Assembly: GCA_964505295.1 (NCBI GenBank)
Contig: CAZDHR010000055.1
Span: forward strand, 1 to 23,559
Origin: DATKZH01 sp964505295
GTDB lineage: Bacteria; Planctomycetota; Planctomycetia; Pirellulales; Thermoguttaceae
Direction: 5' to 3'
Length of the DNA: 23,559 nucleotides
Shown here: positions 15,029-22,172 of the stretch, one piece after another
Layout of the letters: each line of letters begins with the position of its first letter
Numbering within the stretch: position 1 is the stretch's first letter
The notes under the pieces: model-generated
Told to the model about the DNA's origin: nothing
Databases searched by the model: none
The model's input: the letters and a program-made list of their open reading frames with translations, nothing else
Program-made: the position numbers and the translations under genes

Positions 15029-16741
15029 ATGGCACGTTCGCTGAAATATGGGACGACGCTGATCGTCGCCCTGTCGTTGGCGTTGATTTGGCTGCCCGAG
15101 CTGATTGAGAATCACGCCTTCGCGCAACACGGACGCAGCAGCCGTTCCAGCGGCAGCCGTTCCGGCGGCAGTCGTTCCGGCGGTGGTCATTCCAGCGGTG
15201 GTCGTTCCGGCGGTGGTCGTTCCGGCGGTGGTCGTTCCGGCGGTAGCAGTTTTGGCGGAAGCCACTCCGGCGGAAGCATTTTTGGCGGAGGGTCCTATGG
15301 CGAGGGCCACTCGGGTCCCAGTGCGGGCCAGATCATCGGGGGGATTATCGGTCTGGGCAATGCAATTCACAACAGCCAGCAGCCCCACTATCCCACCCAT
15401 CCTGTGTATCCCACTCCCGTTTACCCGATCCAGCCGACGCCGAACTACGTCTACCCGCGGCCGCAGCCGCAACCGACGCCCGCCGCGCCCGTGCAGCCGA
15501 ACAAGATCGATGCGCCGGCCGAGGTCCAGAAGAACGACGGACTGGTTCTCGTGGGACGGCCCCTGACGCCCGAGGTGCTCGCCGCCTGGAAGAACCAGAC
15601 CAAGGATCAGAGCGACAAAGTGCTGGCCGAAATCGGCGCCCTGATCCCGCAAGCGGCGGCCGAGGCTCTGGCGGCGCTAACCGACGTGACCGACAAGGCC
15701 GCCAGCGGCGCGCTGGCCGTTCCGGACTTGCAGGCGTTAGCCTTGAAGATGAAGCCGGGGATGGCGCCCGGCATGGGCCGCAGGGCGAACCGGATGTTCA
15801 ACCGGCTGGCCGTGCTGAGCCGGTTGATGGCCCTGTTGAACACGGCCGTCCCCGGCGGCGGTCCGGTCCCGTTGGGGAACCAGGTTCCCATGGCCTTGGT
15901 GCCGGGGTTGCCGCGGGGTACGATCATCGTGCTGGGCAACGGCGCCGTGATCATCGGCGTCGGAAATCTCCGGCAGGTCGTGGCCGTGGGCCGAGGCAAC
16001 GTGGCCCAGGCGTGTGGGATGACCGTGGCCGTCGGGGCGCCGCTGCCGGAAACCGACGCCAAGTTCGTGTCGTCCGGCGCCGTGCTGATCAACGCTGAAG
16101 ACGTGGCCGTGAACTACAACGTCAACAACAACGCCTACAGCATGGAGCCGGAATTCCGGCAGCCCCTGCCCGGCGGGCGGACGTGGACCGTGGCCTTCGA
16201 CAAGGGCGGCTCGTTCGGCCAGGCCCGGTACGGAATCTCGAAGGGCACCTACAAGTTCACCTTGACCGACGAAGGATGGAACCTGTTCAAGCACACGTTC
16301 GACGTCACCATCGACAACAGCGAGAACCCGTTCGATTTCCTCTTCGTCCTGGACAACAAGAACCGGACCCTGCCCGCCGGCCAGACCCTACAGCACTCCA
16401 GCGACTACCCGCCGGTTGTTCGCTTCGACGACGCGCAGGGCAAGACGAAGACCAAGCGGGTGGAGAGCGGTCTGTACAAAGTGGCCGTGACGCCGGAGCA
16501 GACGCTCGATTTGTATGACGGCGACGCCGTGGCCCCGCCGCAGATCGCGTCGGCCGCCACCGCCCCGTCGTCGACCCCGACGGCTCCGGCCCCCGGCACG
16601 GCGTCGTCCGACGGCGAGGCCCCGTTCACGTCGACCGCGGGCTTGACCCCCGGAGCGAGCCTCTTCGGCGACCAGGGCGACTGGAGCCCGAGCCTGTTCG
16701 TCAACGACGTGCCCGAGGTGCCGTACTTCGAGGAGACGTAG
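15029..16741 (+). CDS. Secreted protein of unknown function with Ser/Gly/Arg repeats and Pro-rich linker
   Basis: A 570-residue protein with no recognised domain. ATG at 15029 follows GAGGAGG (15015-15021) at good spacing. Residues 1-33 are a signal peptide with an Ala-Phe-Ala-like cleavage site before Gln-His-Gly. Residues about 36-90 are Ser/Gly/Arg repeats encoded by a 15-base tandem repeat. A short Gly/Ile stretch (AGQIIGGIIGLGNAI) follows, then a Pro/Tyr/Gln-rich linker to about 160. A helical part follows (about 175-260), and a beta-rich half (about 275-500) contains GTIIVLGNGAVIIGVGN, NYNVNNNAYSM and VESGLYKVAVTPEQTLDLYDG. The tail is low in complexity and ends acidic (VPEVPYFEET). It may be a cell-surface or envelope protein; this is inference. 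Neighbouring genes give no clue. Confidence 0.8.
   Translation: MARSLKYGTTLIVALSLALIWLPELIENHAFAQHGRSSRSSGSRSGGSRSGGGHSSGGRSGGGRSGGGRSGGSSFGGSHSGGSIFGGGSYGEGHSGPSAGQIIGGIIGLGNAIHNSQQPHYPTHPVYPTPVYPIQPTPNYVYPRPQPQPTPAAPVQPNKIDAPAEVQKNDGLVLVGRPLTPEVLAAWKNQTKDQSDKVLAEIGALIPQAAAEALAALTDVTDKAASGALAVPDLQALALKMKPGMAPGMGRRANRMFNRLAVLSRLMALLNTAVPGGGPVPLGNQVPMALVPGLPRGTIIVLGNGAVIIGVGNLRQVVAVGRGNVAQACGMTVAVGAPLPETDAKFVSSGAVLINAEDVAVNYNVNNNAYSMEPEFRQPLPGGRTWTVAFDKGGSFGQARYGISKGTYKFTLTDEGWNLFKHTFDVTIDNSENPFDFLFVLDNKNRTLPAGQTLQHSSDYPPVVRFDDAQGKTKTKRVESGLYKVAVTPEQTLDLYDGDAVAPPQIASAATAPSSTPTAPAPGTASSDGEAPFTSTAGLTPGASLFGDQGDWSPSLFVNDVPEVPYFEET
15146..15290 (+). repeat. 15-base tandem repeat coding for Gly/Ser/Arg
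   Basis: About nine to ten units of a 15-mer close to cgttccggcggtggt. Three central units (15201-15245) are nearly identical; outer ones have diverged to His, Ser, Ile or Phe in the Arg position. Unit length is a multiple of three, so gain or loss of units would keep the frame. Confidence 0.75.
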
Positions 16742-16745
16742 GGAC

Positions 16746-17273
16746 CTACAGGGGCGGAAGCCCAAGCTTCCGCACGACTTGGATGGGCAGATAGAGGTGA
16801 CGTCGATCGTCCTCCAGCGACACGAACCCGAACTTCCGATAGAAGCCTCGGGCCTCGTCGTCGATCGCGTGGACCTCGACCGCCCGAACGCCAAGGTGCT
16901 GGGACACGTGGCTCGCACGTCGTAGGGCATCGACGAGCAGATGCTGGCCCAAACCTTGGCGTTGAACGGCCCTGTCCACGGCGAGACGGCCGATGAGGAT
17001 GACCGGCACGCCGATGTGTGGTAACCCTCTGGCCTGATCGGCAGGTAACGCCGCGTAGCGGACCTGGTGACTGGAGATAGCGTAGTAGCCGCACACGTCA
17101 TGCTGGCCCGCTCGCACCGCCACGTAGGTCCGCGCCAGGTCACGTCTCTCGTACTGGCCGGCCCGTTGTTTCAGCCAGTCGTCGAGCGGCGCTTTGCCGC
17201 AGTCGAACGCGGCCAGCTCGTGCGACTTGTCGAGCCTCTGGATGTCCCATGGGGACGTTCGTTCGTCAGGCAC
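16746..17273 (-). CDS. GNAT acetyltransferase toxin, TacT type
   Basis: Probable toxin that acetylates the amino group of aminoacyl-tRNAs and so blocks translation, by relation to TacT/AtaT proteins. The 175 residues contain FDCGKAPLDDWL near 23-34, the TacT N-terminal signature, then IGRLAVDRAVQRQGLGQHLL (94-113) with the acetyl-CoA-binding pyrophosphate loop, and VHAIDDEARGFYRKFGF (134-150) with the catalytic-position Tyr145. The start is GTG at 17273, because this overlaps the antitoxin stop (17266-17268) by 8 bases, as is usual for coupled pairs. An ATG at 17300 would add nine residues and overlap more. GGAAGG lies just before the GTG at short spacing. It faces away from the secreted protein gene, with only 4 bases between the two stops. 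A housekeeping GNAT enzyme is unlikely given the partner. Confidence 0.85.
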   Translation of the reverse strand: MPDERTSPWDIQRLDKSHELAAFDCGKAPLDDWLKQRAGQYERRDLARTYVAVRAGQHDVCGYYAISSHQVRYAALPADQARGLPHIGVPVILIGRLAVDRAVQRQGLGQHLLVDALRRASHVSQHLGVRAVEVHAIDDEARGFYRKFGFVSLEDDRRHLYLPIQVVRKLGLPPL

Positions 17274-17547
17274 GCCCTTCCTGGTACTTCTCAACAGCAT
17301 CGACGAGCGCGCGATTCGGCTCGGCGCTCGCGTCGTCCAACAGGGAAATGAAGCGATCCCGATCGCGGTTCGATAACTGGGTGACGTGATGTTGCTCGAT
17401 CACCCTGCGCGCGGTTTCCACCAGGGTGGACACGGCGAAGTCATTGACCGACTGCCCAAGATGCGCCGCCGCCTGCTGGATCGTCTGCTTGAGCTCCGAC
17501 GAAAGGCGGAAGTTGAGCCTCGCATCGTTCTTCGCATCGGAAGCCAT
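17266..17547 (-). CDS. DUF1778 (TacA-type) ribbon-helix-helix antitoxin
   Basis: Neutralises the downstream GNAT toxin and probably represses its own promoter. The 93 residues start with ARLNFRLSSELKQTIQQAA, the ribbon and first helix of DUF1778 proteins, then GQSVNDFAVSTLVETARRV, the second helix. The tail DRDRFISLLDDASAEPN (from about 62) is the segment that wraps the toxin in characterised TacA proteins. ATG at 17547 is chosen because GAGGTG lies 6 bases before it; an upstream ATG in the same frame at 17589 has no such site and adds residues unlike the family. Order antitoxin then toxin is standard. Confidence 0.87.
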   Translation of the reverse strand: MASDAKNDARLNFRLSSELKQTIQQAAAHLGQSVNDFAVSTLVETARRVIEQHHVTQLSNRDRDRFISLLDDASAEPNRALVDAVEKYQEGRA

Positions 17548-17629
17548 GTCGCACCTCGTTCTGAACCACCCCTCGCCGCGGGGCTCCAACCATCAGGACG
17601 CACGAATCAGCACTCAACACCAACCACTC

Positions 17630-17654
17630 TAGCACACTGTACGCCAATGTGCCA
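17630..17654 (-). promoter_or_regulatory. Candidate promoter and operator of the toxin-antitoxin pair
   Basis: On the minus strand TGGCACA and TGTGCTA form an imperfect inverted repeat (six of seven) with 11 bases between. The spacer holds most of GCGTACAGTG (complement of 17635-17644), whose TACAGT is a plausible -10 box 90 bases before the antitoxin start. An inverted repeat spanning the -10 box is what autoregulation by a ribbon-helix-helix antitoxin would need. No -35 box is evident. Confidence 0.35.
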
Positions 17655-17779
17655 TACATCGCACGGGGGGGTGCCGATCCGGCTCCGCCCAGGTTCACTT
17701 GTCCGGCGAGGGCTCACCACGGAGTCTGCCGTCTTGAGTGGACCGACGAGACCCAACCACGCGGAGGCCCCGCGGCATC

Positions 17780-20695
17780 TCACAAGATCCGCAACCCCTT
17801 GGGTAGCGCCTCGCCGAACACCAGGCCCTGCTCTTCCGTGTCGAGGTGTCCCCCGTCGCGCACCAACTCGATGAAGTGGGCGGGGGCCTCCTGGCTCATG
17901 AGCCACTGGAGGACCTTGGCCCGGTGTTTTTCGGGCAGGTCGCGATAGCGGTCTTCGGTCCGGCGGGACATCTGCATGACGGCCAGTTGGCCTGCGCGGT
18001 CGTCTTCCGCCCAGTCGGTCAGCCGCTTCAGCCATCGGACGGCCGCGTCGGCCGGCACGACCGTGTTGAGCGGTCCGTAGACGGGCACTCGGGCGCCGAT
18101 GCGGCCTATCGCCCAGGTGACGGCCGGGCGGACCGGCTCCAATTTGCGCCGGGGAAGCAAGTCGAGCAGCATGTCGCCCAGCTCGATTTTCACGCCCACC
18201 GGCAGCAGCTCCAACGAACCGAGCAGTTGCAGGACCTCGGCCGCTTCGTGAGAGCCGACGTTGAATCCGCCGCCGCCCTTCCCGGTCGTCAGTTGGCGGT
18301 GCAGTCCGCGGACCAGTCCCACGAGCGGATCGGCGAGCGCCTGTTGCTGACCGGCCCCCAAGCCGGCGGCGATCCGCCGCCAGAGGATCCACCATTCGGC
18401 CCGACACATCGCCGCGGCGTGGATCAGCTTGCCCTGGAGCGTGCGCCACGTCTGGGCCACGCGCCAGTCGTCGACCGCCAGCCCATACCCGGGGCGCAGG
18501 GCGAAGCCCAGCAGATTCAGCCACCGGGCTTCGTGGAGCCGGCTCCTCCGCCGGCCGGGCTCGGCCTCCATCAACGCCTCCCAAATCCTCCGCAACAGCG
18601 ACATGGGCCACTCCCGTCGATTCATGCCGCTGGCGCGGGAAAGGCGTTTCATCAGGCCTTCCGGCCTGTCCCTACCGTGCGGACCGAACGTGCCGACGAT
18701 CAACGGGCGGAGCCGGTCCCATGTGGCTTCGTCGACGAAACCCTCGCGCTCGCCCGAGGCCTCGTGCGCGGCCACGTCGGTCTGCGTGGCCGAGCGGACG
18801 TCGAACTGGAGCCGCCAGCTTCCGCGACCCTCCACCTGGCTGCACCACAGGTCGAGCGTGCCGATCTCGGTGAGCCGGGCGTGCAAGCTCACCGAGATCG
18901 TGGGCGAATCGCCTTTCTTGCGTGTCCGCAGCACGGTCCGTATCGGCGGGAGCGGCCTCATCTGCTCCCGATCGACCGCCACCAACTCGCCCGCCGCGTC
19001 GGTCAGCCGCGTGCTCGACACATACAGCGGAAACTCCACCGGCTGTGAAACCAGCAGGTCGAACGGCCGCTCGGTCAAGTCGAGGTTTTGGCCGGGTTCC
19101 ATACCGGCCGGCACCAGACACACGGCCGTGCCGCTTTCCTCGCCGGCGGGAGGCGAAAAAGGGGTCAGGTCCAATTTGCCGGAACGGCCCGGAGGGTGCT
19201 TCGCACAAATTGGACCTGACCCCTTTTTCGCCCCTGCTACGCCGATGTAATACGTGCGGGCCAGGCCGGCCGCGATGCGCACCCCCTGGCCGCGACGCAC
19301 CATGCCGTAGTACGCGGCCCCCCGGGCGACGGCCAGGTCGAGCCGGTCGTTGGCCAGCACGAGCGGCTCCCAGTCGGGATCGCGCTCGGTGCGGAACCAG
19401 CCGGTCAGCGACTCCAGAAGCCGGCGGCGGAGGACTTGCGAGGCGAAAACGCCGCCGTTGAAAAGCACCACGTCGGGCCGTGCCGGGTCGCGGCCCGGCG
19501 GCACGTCGGTCTCGTCCAGGGCCACGTGGCGATGTGCGGTGAGGAACGCGGCCAGGTATCGCGTGATGGCCGGGTCCGGGGCATAGGGCAGGCCGAACTC
19601 CTGAAACCCGGACCGCCGCTCGTGCGGCTTGTCCTCCAGTGTCACCGCCGGGAAGAAGCCATCGACCAGCAGCTCGCACGCTTCCTCGCGCGTGACTTCG
19701 AGCCGGAGACCCCCGCCGATCAGCCGGGAGCCGGAGCCGGGCACGTTGACGGTGAGGCGTTCGGGCCCATCGTCCGAAAGGAGCGACTCCTTCACGTGCC
19801 GGCAGCTTCGCACCAGCACCGCCCATTGGCGAGGCTCCAGCCCTTTTTCGCCGGCGAGCCGCCGCTCGACGTGTTGGGCCAGGGCCAGATCGAGGTTGTC
19901 GCCCCCGAGGATCAGGTGGTTGCCCACCGCCACCCGGTGAAAGCGGACCTTGCCCCCTTCGCCGGCCCGGACGCGGATCAGCGTGAAGTCGGACGTCCCC
20001 CCGCCCACGTCGCAGACCAGGATCTTCTGGCCCGGCGCGACCCGCCGGTGCCAATCGTCGGCATGCGCGTCGATCCAGGCGTAGAACGCGGCCTGGGGCT
20101 CTTCGATCAGCACCACGCGGGGAAGGCCCGCCCGGGCTGCCGCCTTGACCGTCAGCTCCCGGGCAACCTCGTCGAAAGAGGCGGGGAGCGTCAGCACGAA
20201 GTCCTGCTCGGCCAGCGGATGCTCGGGGAACTGCGCGTCCCACGCACCTCGGACGTGCTCCAAGTACCGGGCGCTCACGTCGACCGGGGAGAGCCGCTCC
20301 ACGTCGGCCGCCCCGTGCCACGGCAACACCGGCGCCGTGCGGTCCACGCCCGAGTGAGACAGCCACGACTTGGCCGAGGCGATCAGCCGGCCGGGCACCG
20401 TGGCCCCGTGATCCCGGGCGAAGAAGCCGACCGCGTGCGTCGGATCCTCGCCGTGCCAGGGAAGCCGCACGGCATCGGCCGGCAGCTCGCCGGGTGCCGG
20501 CTGATAGAGAAACGAGGGCAGGCTCTCTCGCGCCTCGACCTGGCCCGGCGCAACCAACTGCGGCACGCGGAAGGTCCGCACGCGCCAACGCTCTTCCTCC
20601 GTGTCCACGTAGCAGACCGCAGAGTTGGTCGTCCCCAAGTCGAACCCGACGACGTAGCGGGAAGCGGTGCTCTCGTCCGACCTGCCAGCAGTCAC
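17780..20695 (-). CDS. Large Hsp70-like protein with C-terminal extension, carrying an in-frame palindromic element
   Basis: A 971-residue relative of DnaK, probably an ATP-dependent chaperone or actin-fold regulator in the cytoplasm. GTG at 20695 follows GAGGGA at good spacing. Hsp70 ATPase marks: VGFDLGTTNSAVCYV (16-30, phosphate 1), LIEEPQAAFYAW (196-207, connect region), KILVCDVGGGTSDF (224-237, phosphate 2) and VVLFNGGVFAS (409-419, adenosine site). The long C-terminal part resembles the extension (DUF3731) of planctomycete and proteobacterial Hsp70 paralogues rather than the DnaK lid. Residues 489-515 are encoded by the 81-base palindrome at 19152-19232 and interrupt the usual join from TYYIGV to TAVCLVPAGMEPG. 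No J-protein or GrpE gene is nearby, so it is not the main DnaK. The insertion probably sits in a surface loop, since the frame is intact to the end. Confidence 0.85.
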   Translation of the reverse strand: MTAGRSDESTASRYVVGFDLGTTNSAVCYVDTEEERWRVRTFRVPQLVAPGQVEARESLPSFLYQPAPGELPADAVRLPWHGEDPTHAVGFFARDHGATVPGRLIASAKSWLSHSGVDRTAPVLPWHGAADVERLSPVDVSARYLEHVRGAWDAQFPEHPLAEQDFVLTLPASFDEVARELTVKAAARAGLPRVVLIEEPQAAFYAWIDAHADDWHRRVAPGQKILVCDVGGGTSDFTLIRVRAGEGGKVRFHRVAVGNHLILGGDNLDLALAQHVERRLAGEKGLEPRQWAVLVRSCRHVKESLLSDDGPERLTVNVPGSGSRLIGGGLRLEVTREEACELLVDGFFPAVTLEDKPHERRSGFQEFGLPYAPDPAITRYLAAFLTAHRHVALDETDVPPGRDPARPDVVLFNGGVFASQVLRRRLLESLTGWFRTERDPDWEPLVLANDRLDLAVARGAAYYGMVRRGQGVRIAAGLARTYYIGVAGAKKGSGPICAKHPPGRSGKLDLTPFSPPAGEESGTAVCLVPAGMEPGQNLDLTERPFDLLVSQPVEFPLYVSSTRLTDAAGELVAVDREQMRPLPPIRTVLRTRKKGDSPTISVSLHARLTEIGTLDLWCSQVEGRGSWRLQFDVRSATQTDVAAHEASGEREGFVDEATWDRLRPLIVGTFGPHGRDRPEGLMKRLSRASGMNRREWPMSLLRRIWEALMEAEPGRRRSRLHEARWLNLLGFALRPGYGLAVDDWRVAQTWRTLQGKLIHAAAMCRAEWWILWRRIAAGLGAGQQQALADPLVGLVRGLHRQLTTGKGGGGFNVGSHEAAEVLQLLGSLELLPVGVKIELGDMLLDLLPRRKLEPVRPAVTWAIGRIGARVPVYGPLNTVVPADAAVRWLKRLTDWAEDDRAGQLAVMQMSRRTEDRYRDLPEKHRAKVLQWLMSQEAPAHFIELVRDGGHLDTEEQGLVFGEALPKGLRIL
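19152..19232. repeat. Palindromic element, full copy 2, inside the Hsp70 gene
   Basis: Perfect 27-nt arms at 19152-19178 and 19206-19232 flank a 27-nt loop; total 81 bases, a multiple of three, with no stop in the Hsp70 frame. Outer ends are GGCGAAAAAGGGG and its complement. With the closing base pair, the loop forms GCC-GGAAC-GGC, then CC-GGA-GG, then GTGC-TTC-GCAC. Compared with 3789-3815, the loop is the same length and matches at 22 of 27 positions, and all five differences fall in predicted mini-hairpin loops. It encodes a peptide containing KKGSGPIC and KLDLTPFSP. Confidence 0.9.
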
Positions 20696-21030
20696 GTTGG
20701 TCCCTCATCCGACCCGCCAAACGAGTCAATCCACGGCCTGCCCGAACAGACCGACACGCCCAACCGGCGCGCCGCCTCCGCTCGCGCATACCCCCCGCTC
20801 AACTACCAACCGAGCCGCCCCCATTGGGGACTCCCCGGCATCTCGGTCGCTCTTCGCCATCGCCGACACTCCTTTCGTTCTCGGCCCATTTTACACTCCC
20901 TCCGCGTGTCCGCCAGTCGCAGGGCACCTCAGTAGCCGGCAAACGTCGTGCAGCAGACAACGTGTGCTATGCTTGAGCAGGTGATGGGGAATATTTGGGA
21001 AATGCGGTCGTCAAGCGTGGAGAATCGGAG
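20696..21030. other. Divergent intergenic region
   Basis: This 335-base spacer between the divergent Hsp70 and radical SAM genes holds no gene I can support; the open frames here are GC-rich shadows. No CIRCE heat-shock operator is seen. TG-C-TATGCT at 20965-20973 is an extended -10 candidate for the radical SAM gene, 58 bases before its start, with no clear -35 box. Confidence 0.35.
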
Positions 21031-22089
21031 ATGGCAGATCTGCTGAGAGCGGTCAAGGAGAAGCTGGCGCCCCGACGCCTCGCCGCGTTAGGCCAAGCAT
21101 CCTCGTGGCGAACGGTGTATCGCAAAATGCTGATCCGATATCTCGATCCGGAGCGGCCTCAGCCGTTCCCGCAAACGGTACAGATCGAGGCCACGAGCAA
21201 GTGCAATCTGCGCTGTCCTTCCTGTTCCCATTCGCGCGAAGCGGGTAAGGGGCAGCACCTTGGCCCGGACGAGTTGCGGGAGTTGTTGCGTCGCCTGCCC
21301 CGACTTCCCGCGAGAGTCGTCCTTAGCGGGATCGGAGAACCCTTGGTCAATCCACGGTTCTTCGAACTGGTAGACGTTTTGTCCGAACGACGGATCCGGT
21401 GCCAATTCTACACCAATGGAACGCTGCTGACGACGCGCAAGTGCGAAGAGATCATTTCCCGTCCCAGTATCTTCAAGGTCGAAATCTCGTGTGACGGTGT
21501 ATGCAAGGAGACGTTTGAGGAGCTTCGCCCTGGGGCGGATTTCGATCGTTGGACGCGCGCGGTCCGTGAGTTCACGGCGAAAGTCCGAGAGGCCAGGAAA
21601 CAACCTCGCCGGCTGCGCGTGGGCGCGCTCACGGTGCTGACCAAACGCACGCTTGGCGAGATCGAAGGAATCATCCGGTTGGCAGCCGATTTGGGCTTCG
21701 ACCATATCACCATCCTGGATGCCATTCCCGTCGACGACGTTGCGGCGTCTCTGTGTGCTTCCCAAGCGGAGTATTCCACGATTTGCCCGGAAGCCCTCTC
21801 CGCCCTGGGCCGCGCCGTGGGAATCGGAGTCTTCTTCGAGCTTCGGCGGGAGCAGACGCCTCCCGAAGCAAGGGTGCGCTGTCTACAGCCCTGGGAGTAC
21901 GTCTTCATACGGGCTGGCGGAGACGTTGCCCCCTGTTGCGCCGTGTTCGGCTCCGACAAGGCCGCGGTCATGGGCAACCTGCTCGAGCAGAGTTTTGCAG
22001 ACATCTGGCACGGCGAGCGTTTTCGCGAATTCCGTCGAACCAGCTCGCTGGGGACCAATCGGCTTTGCCGCACTTGTCCGTACTACTGA
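21031..22089 (+). CDS. Radical SAM/SPASM protein of unknown substrate
   Basis: A 352-residue radical SAM enzyme. The cluster motif is CNLRCPSC, preceded by PQTVQIEATSK, which is typical of SPASM proteins related to MoaA/PqqE. VVLSGIGEPLVNP, QFYTNGTLL and VEISCDG follow as the barrel strands. The C-terminus holds CLQPWEYVFIRAGGDVAPCC, GNLLEQSFADIWHG and the final CRTCPYY, a shortened SPASM or twitch region that would hold one or two auxiliary clusters. ATG at 21031 is preferred because GGAGAA lies at 21019-21024; a TTG at 20995 in frame would add 12 residues. No precursor peptide gene or transferase is nearby, so the substrate cannot be inferred. It is convergent with the next gene. Confidence 0.82.
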   Translation: MADLLRAVKEKLAPRRLAALGQASSWRTVYRKMLIRYLDPERPQPFPQTVQIEATSKCNLRCPSCSHSREAGKGQHLGPDELRELLRRLPRLPARVVLSGIGEPLVNPRFFELVDVLSERRIRCQFYTNGTLLTTRKCEEIISRPSIFKVEISCDGVCKETFEELRPGADFDRWTRAVREFTAKVREARKQPRRLRVGALTVLTKRTLGEIEGIIRLAADLGFDHITILDAIPVDDVAASLCASQAEYSTICPEALSALGRAVGIGVFFELRREQTPPEARVRCLQPWEYVFIRAGGDVAPCCAVFGSDKAAVMGNLLEQSFADIWHGERFREFRRTSSLGTNRLCRTCPYY

Positions 22090-22105
22090 TGCCGTCGTTG
22101 GCGCT

Positions 22106-22146
22106 GCAGTCGTTTCTCGCCTGCACCGCGCAGCCGAGACGGCTGC
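22106..22146. terminator. Imperfect hairpin between convergent genes
   Basis: GCAGTCG...TCTCG at 22106-22119 pairs with CCGAGACGGCTGC at 22134-22146, allowing G-T wobbles and a small bulge. It lies 17 bases after the radical SAM stop and 27 before the end of the opposite-strand gene. No T-run follows, so termination is a weak inference from position. Confidence 0.3.
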
Positions 22147-22172
22147 ACCACAACGGGTAGGAAGGCCAGCGG

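Noticed and set aside
15146..15290. Repeats resembling a CRISPR array
   Set aside because: Units are contiguous 15-mers without spacers, in frame in a coding region, and encode a Gly/Ser/Arg tract.
18672..20789. 705-codon minus-strand frame overlapping the Hsp70 gene
   Set aside because: Same strand, other frame, Arg/Gly-rich; the Hsp70 frame has all ATPase motifs and a Shine-Dalgarno.
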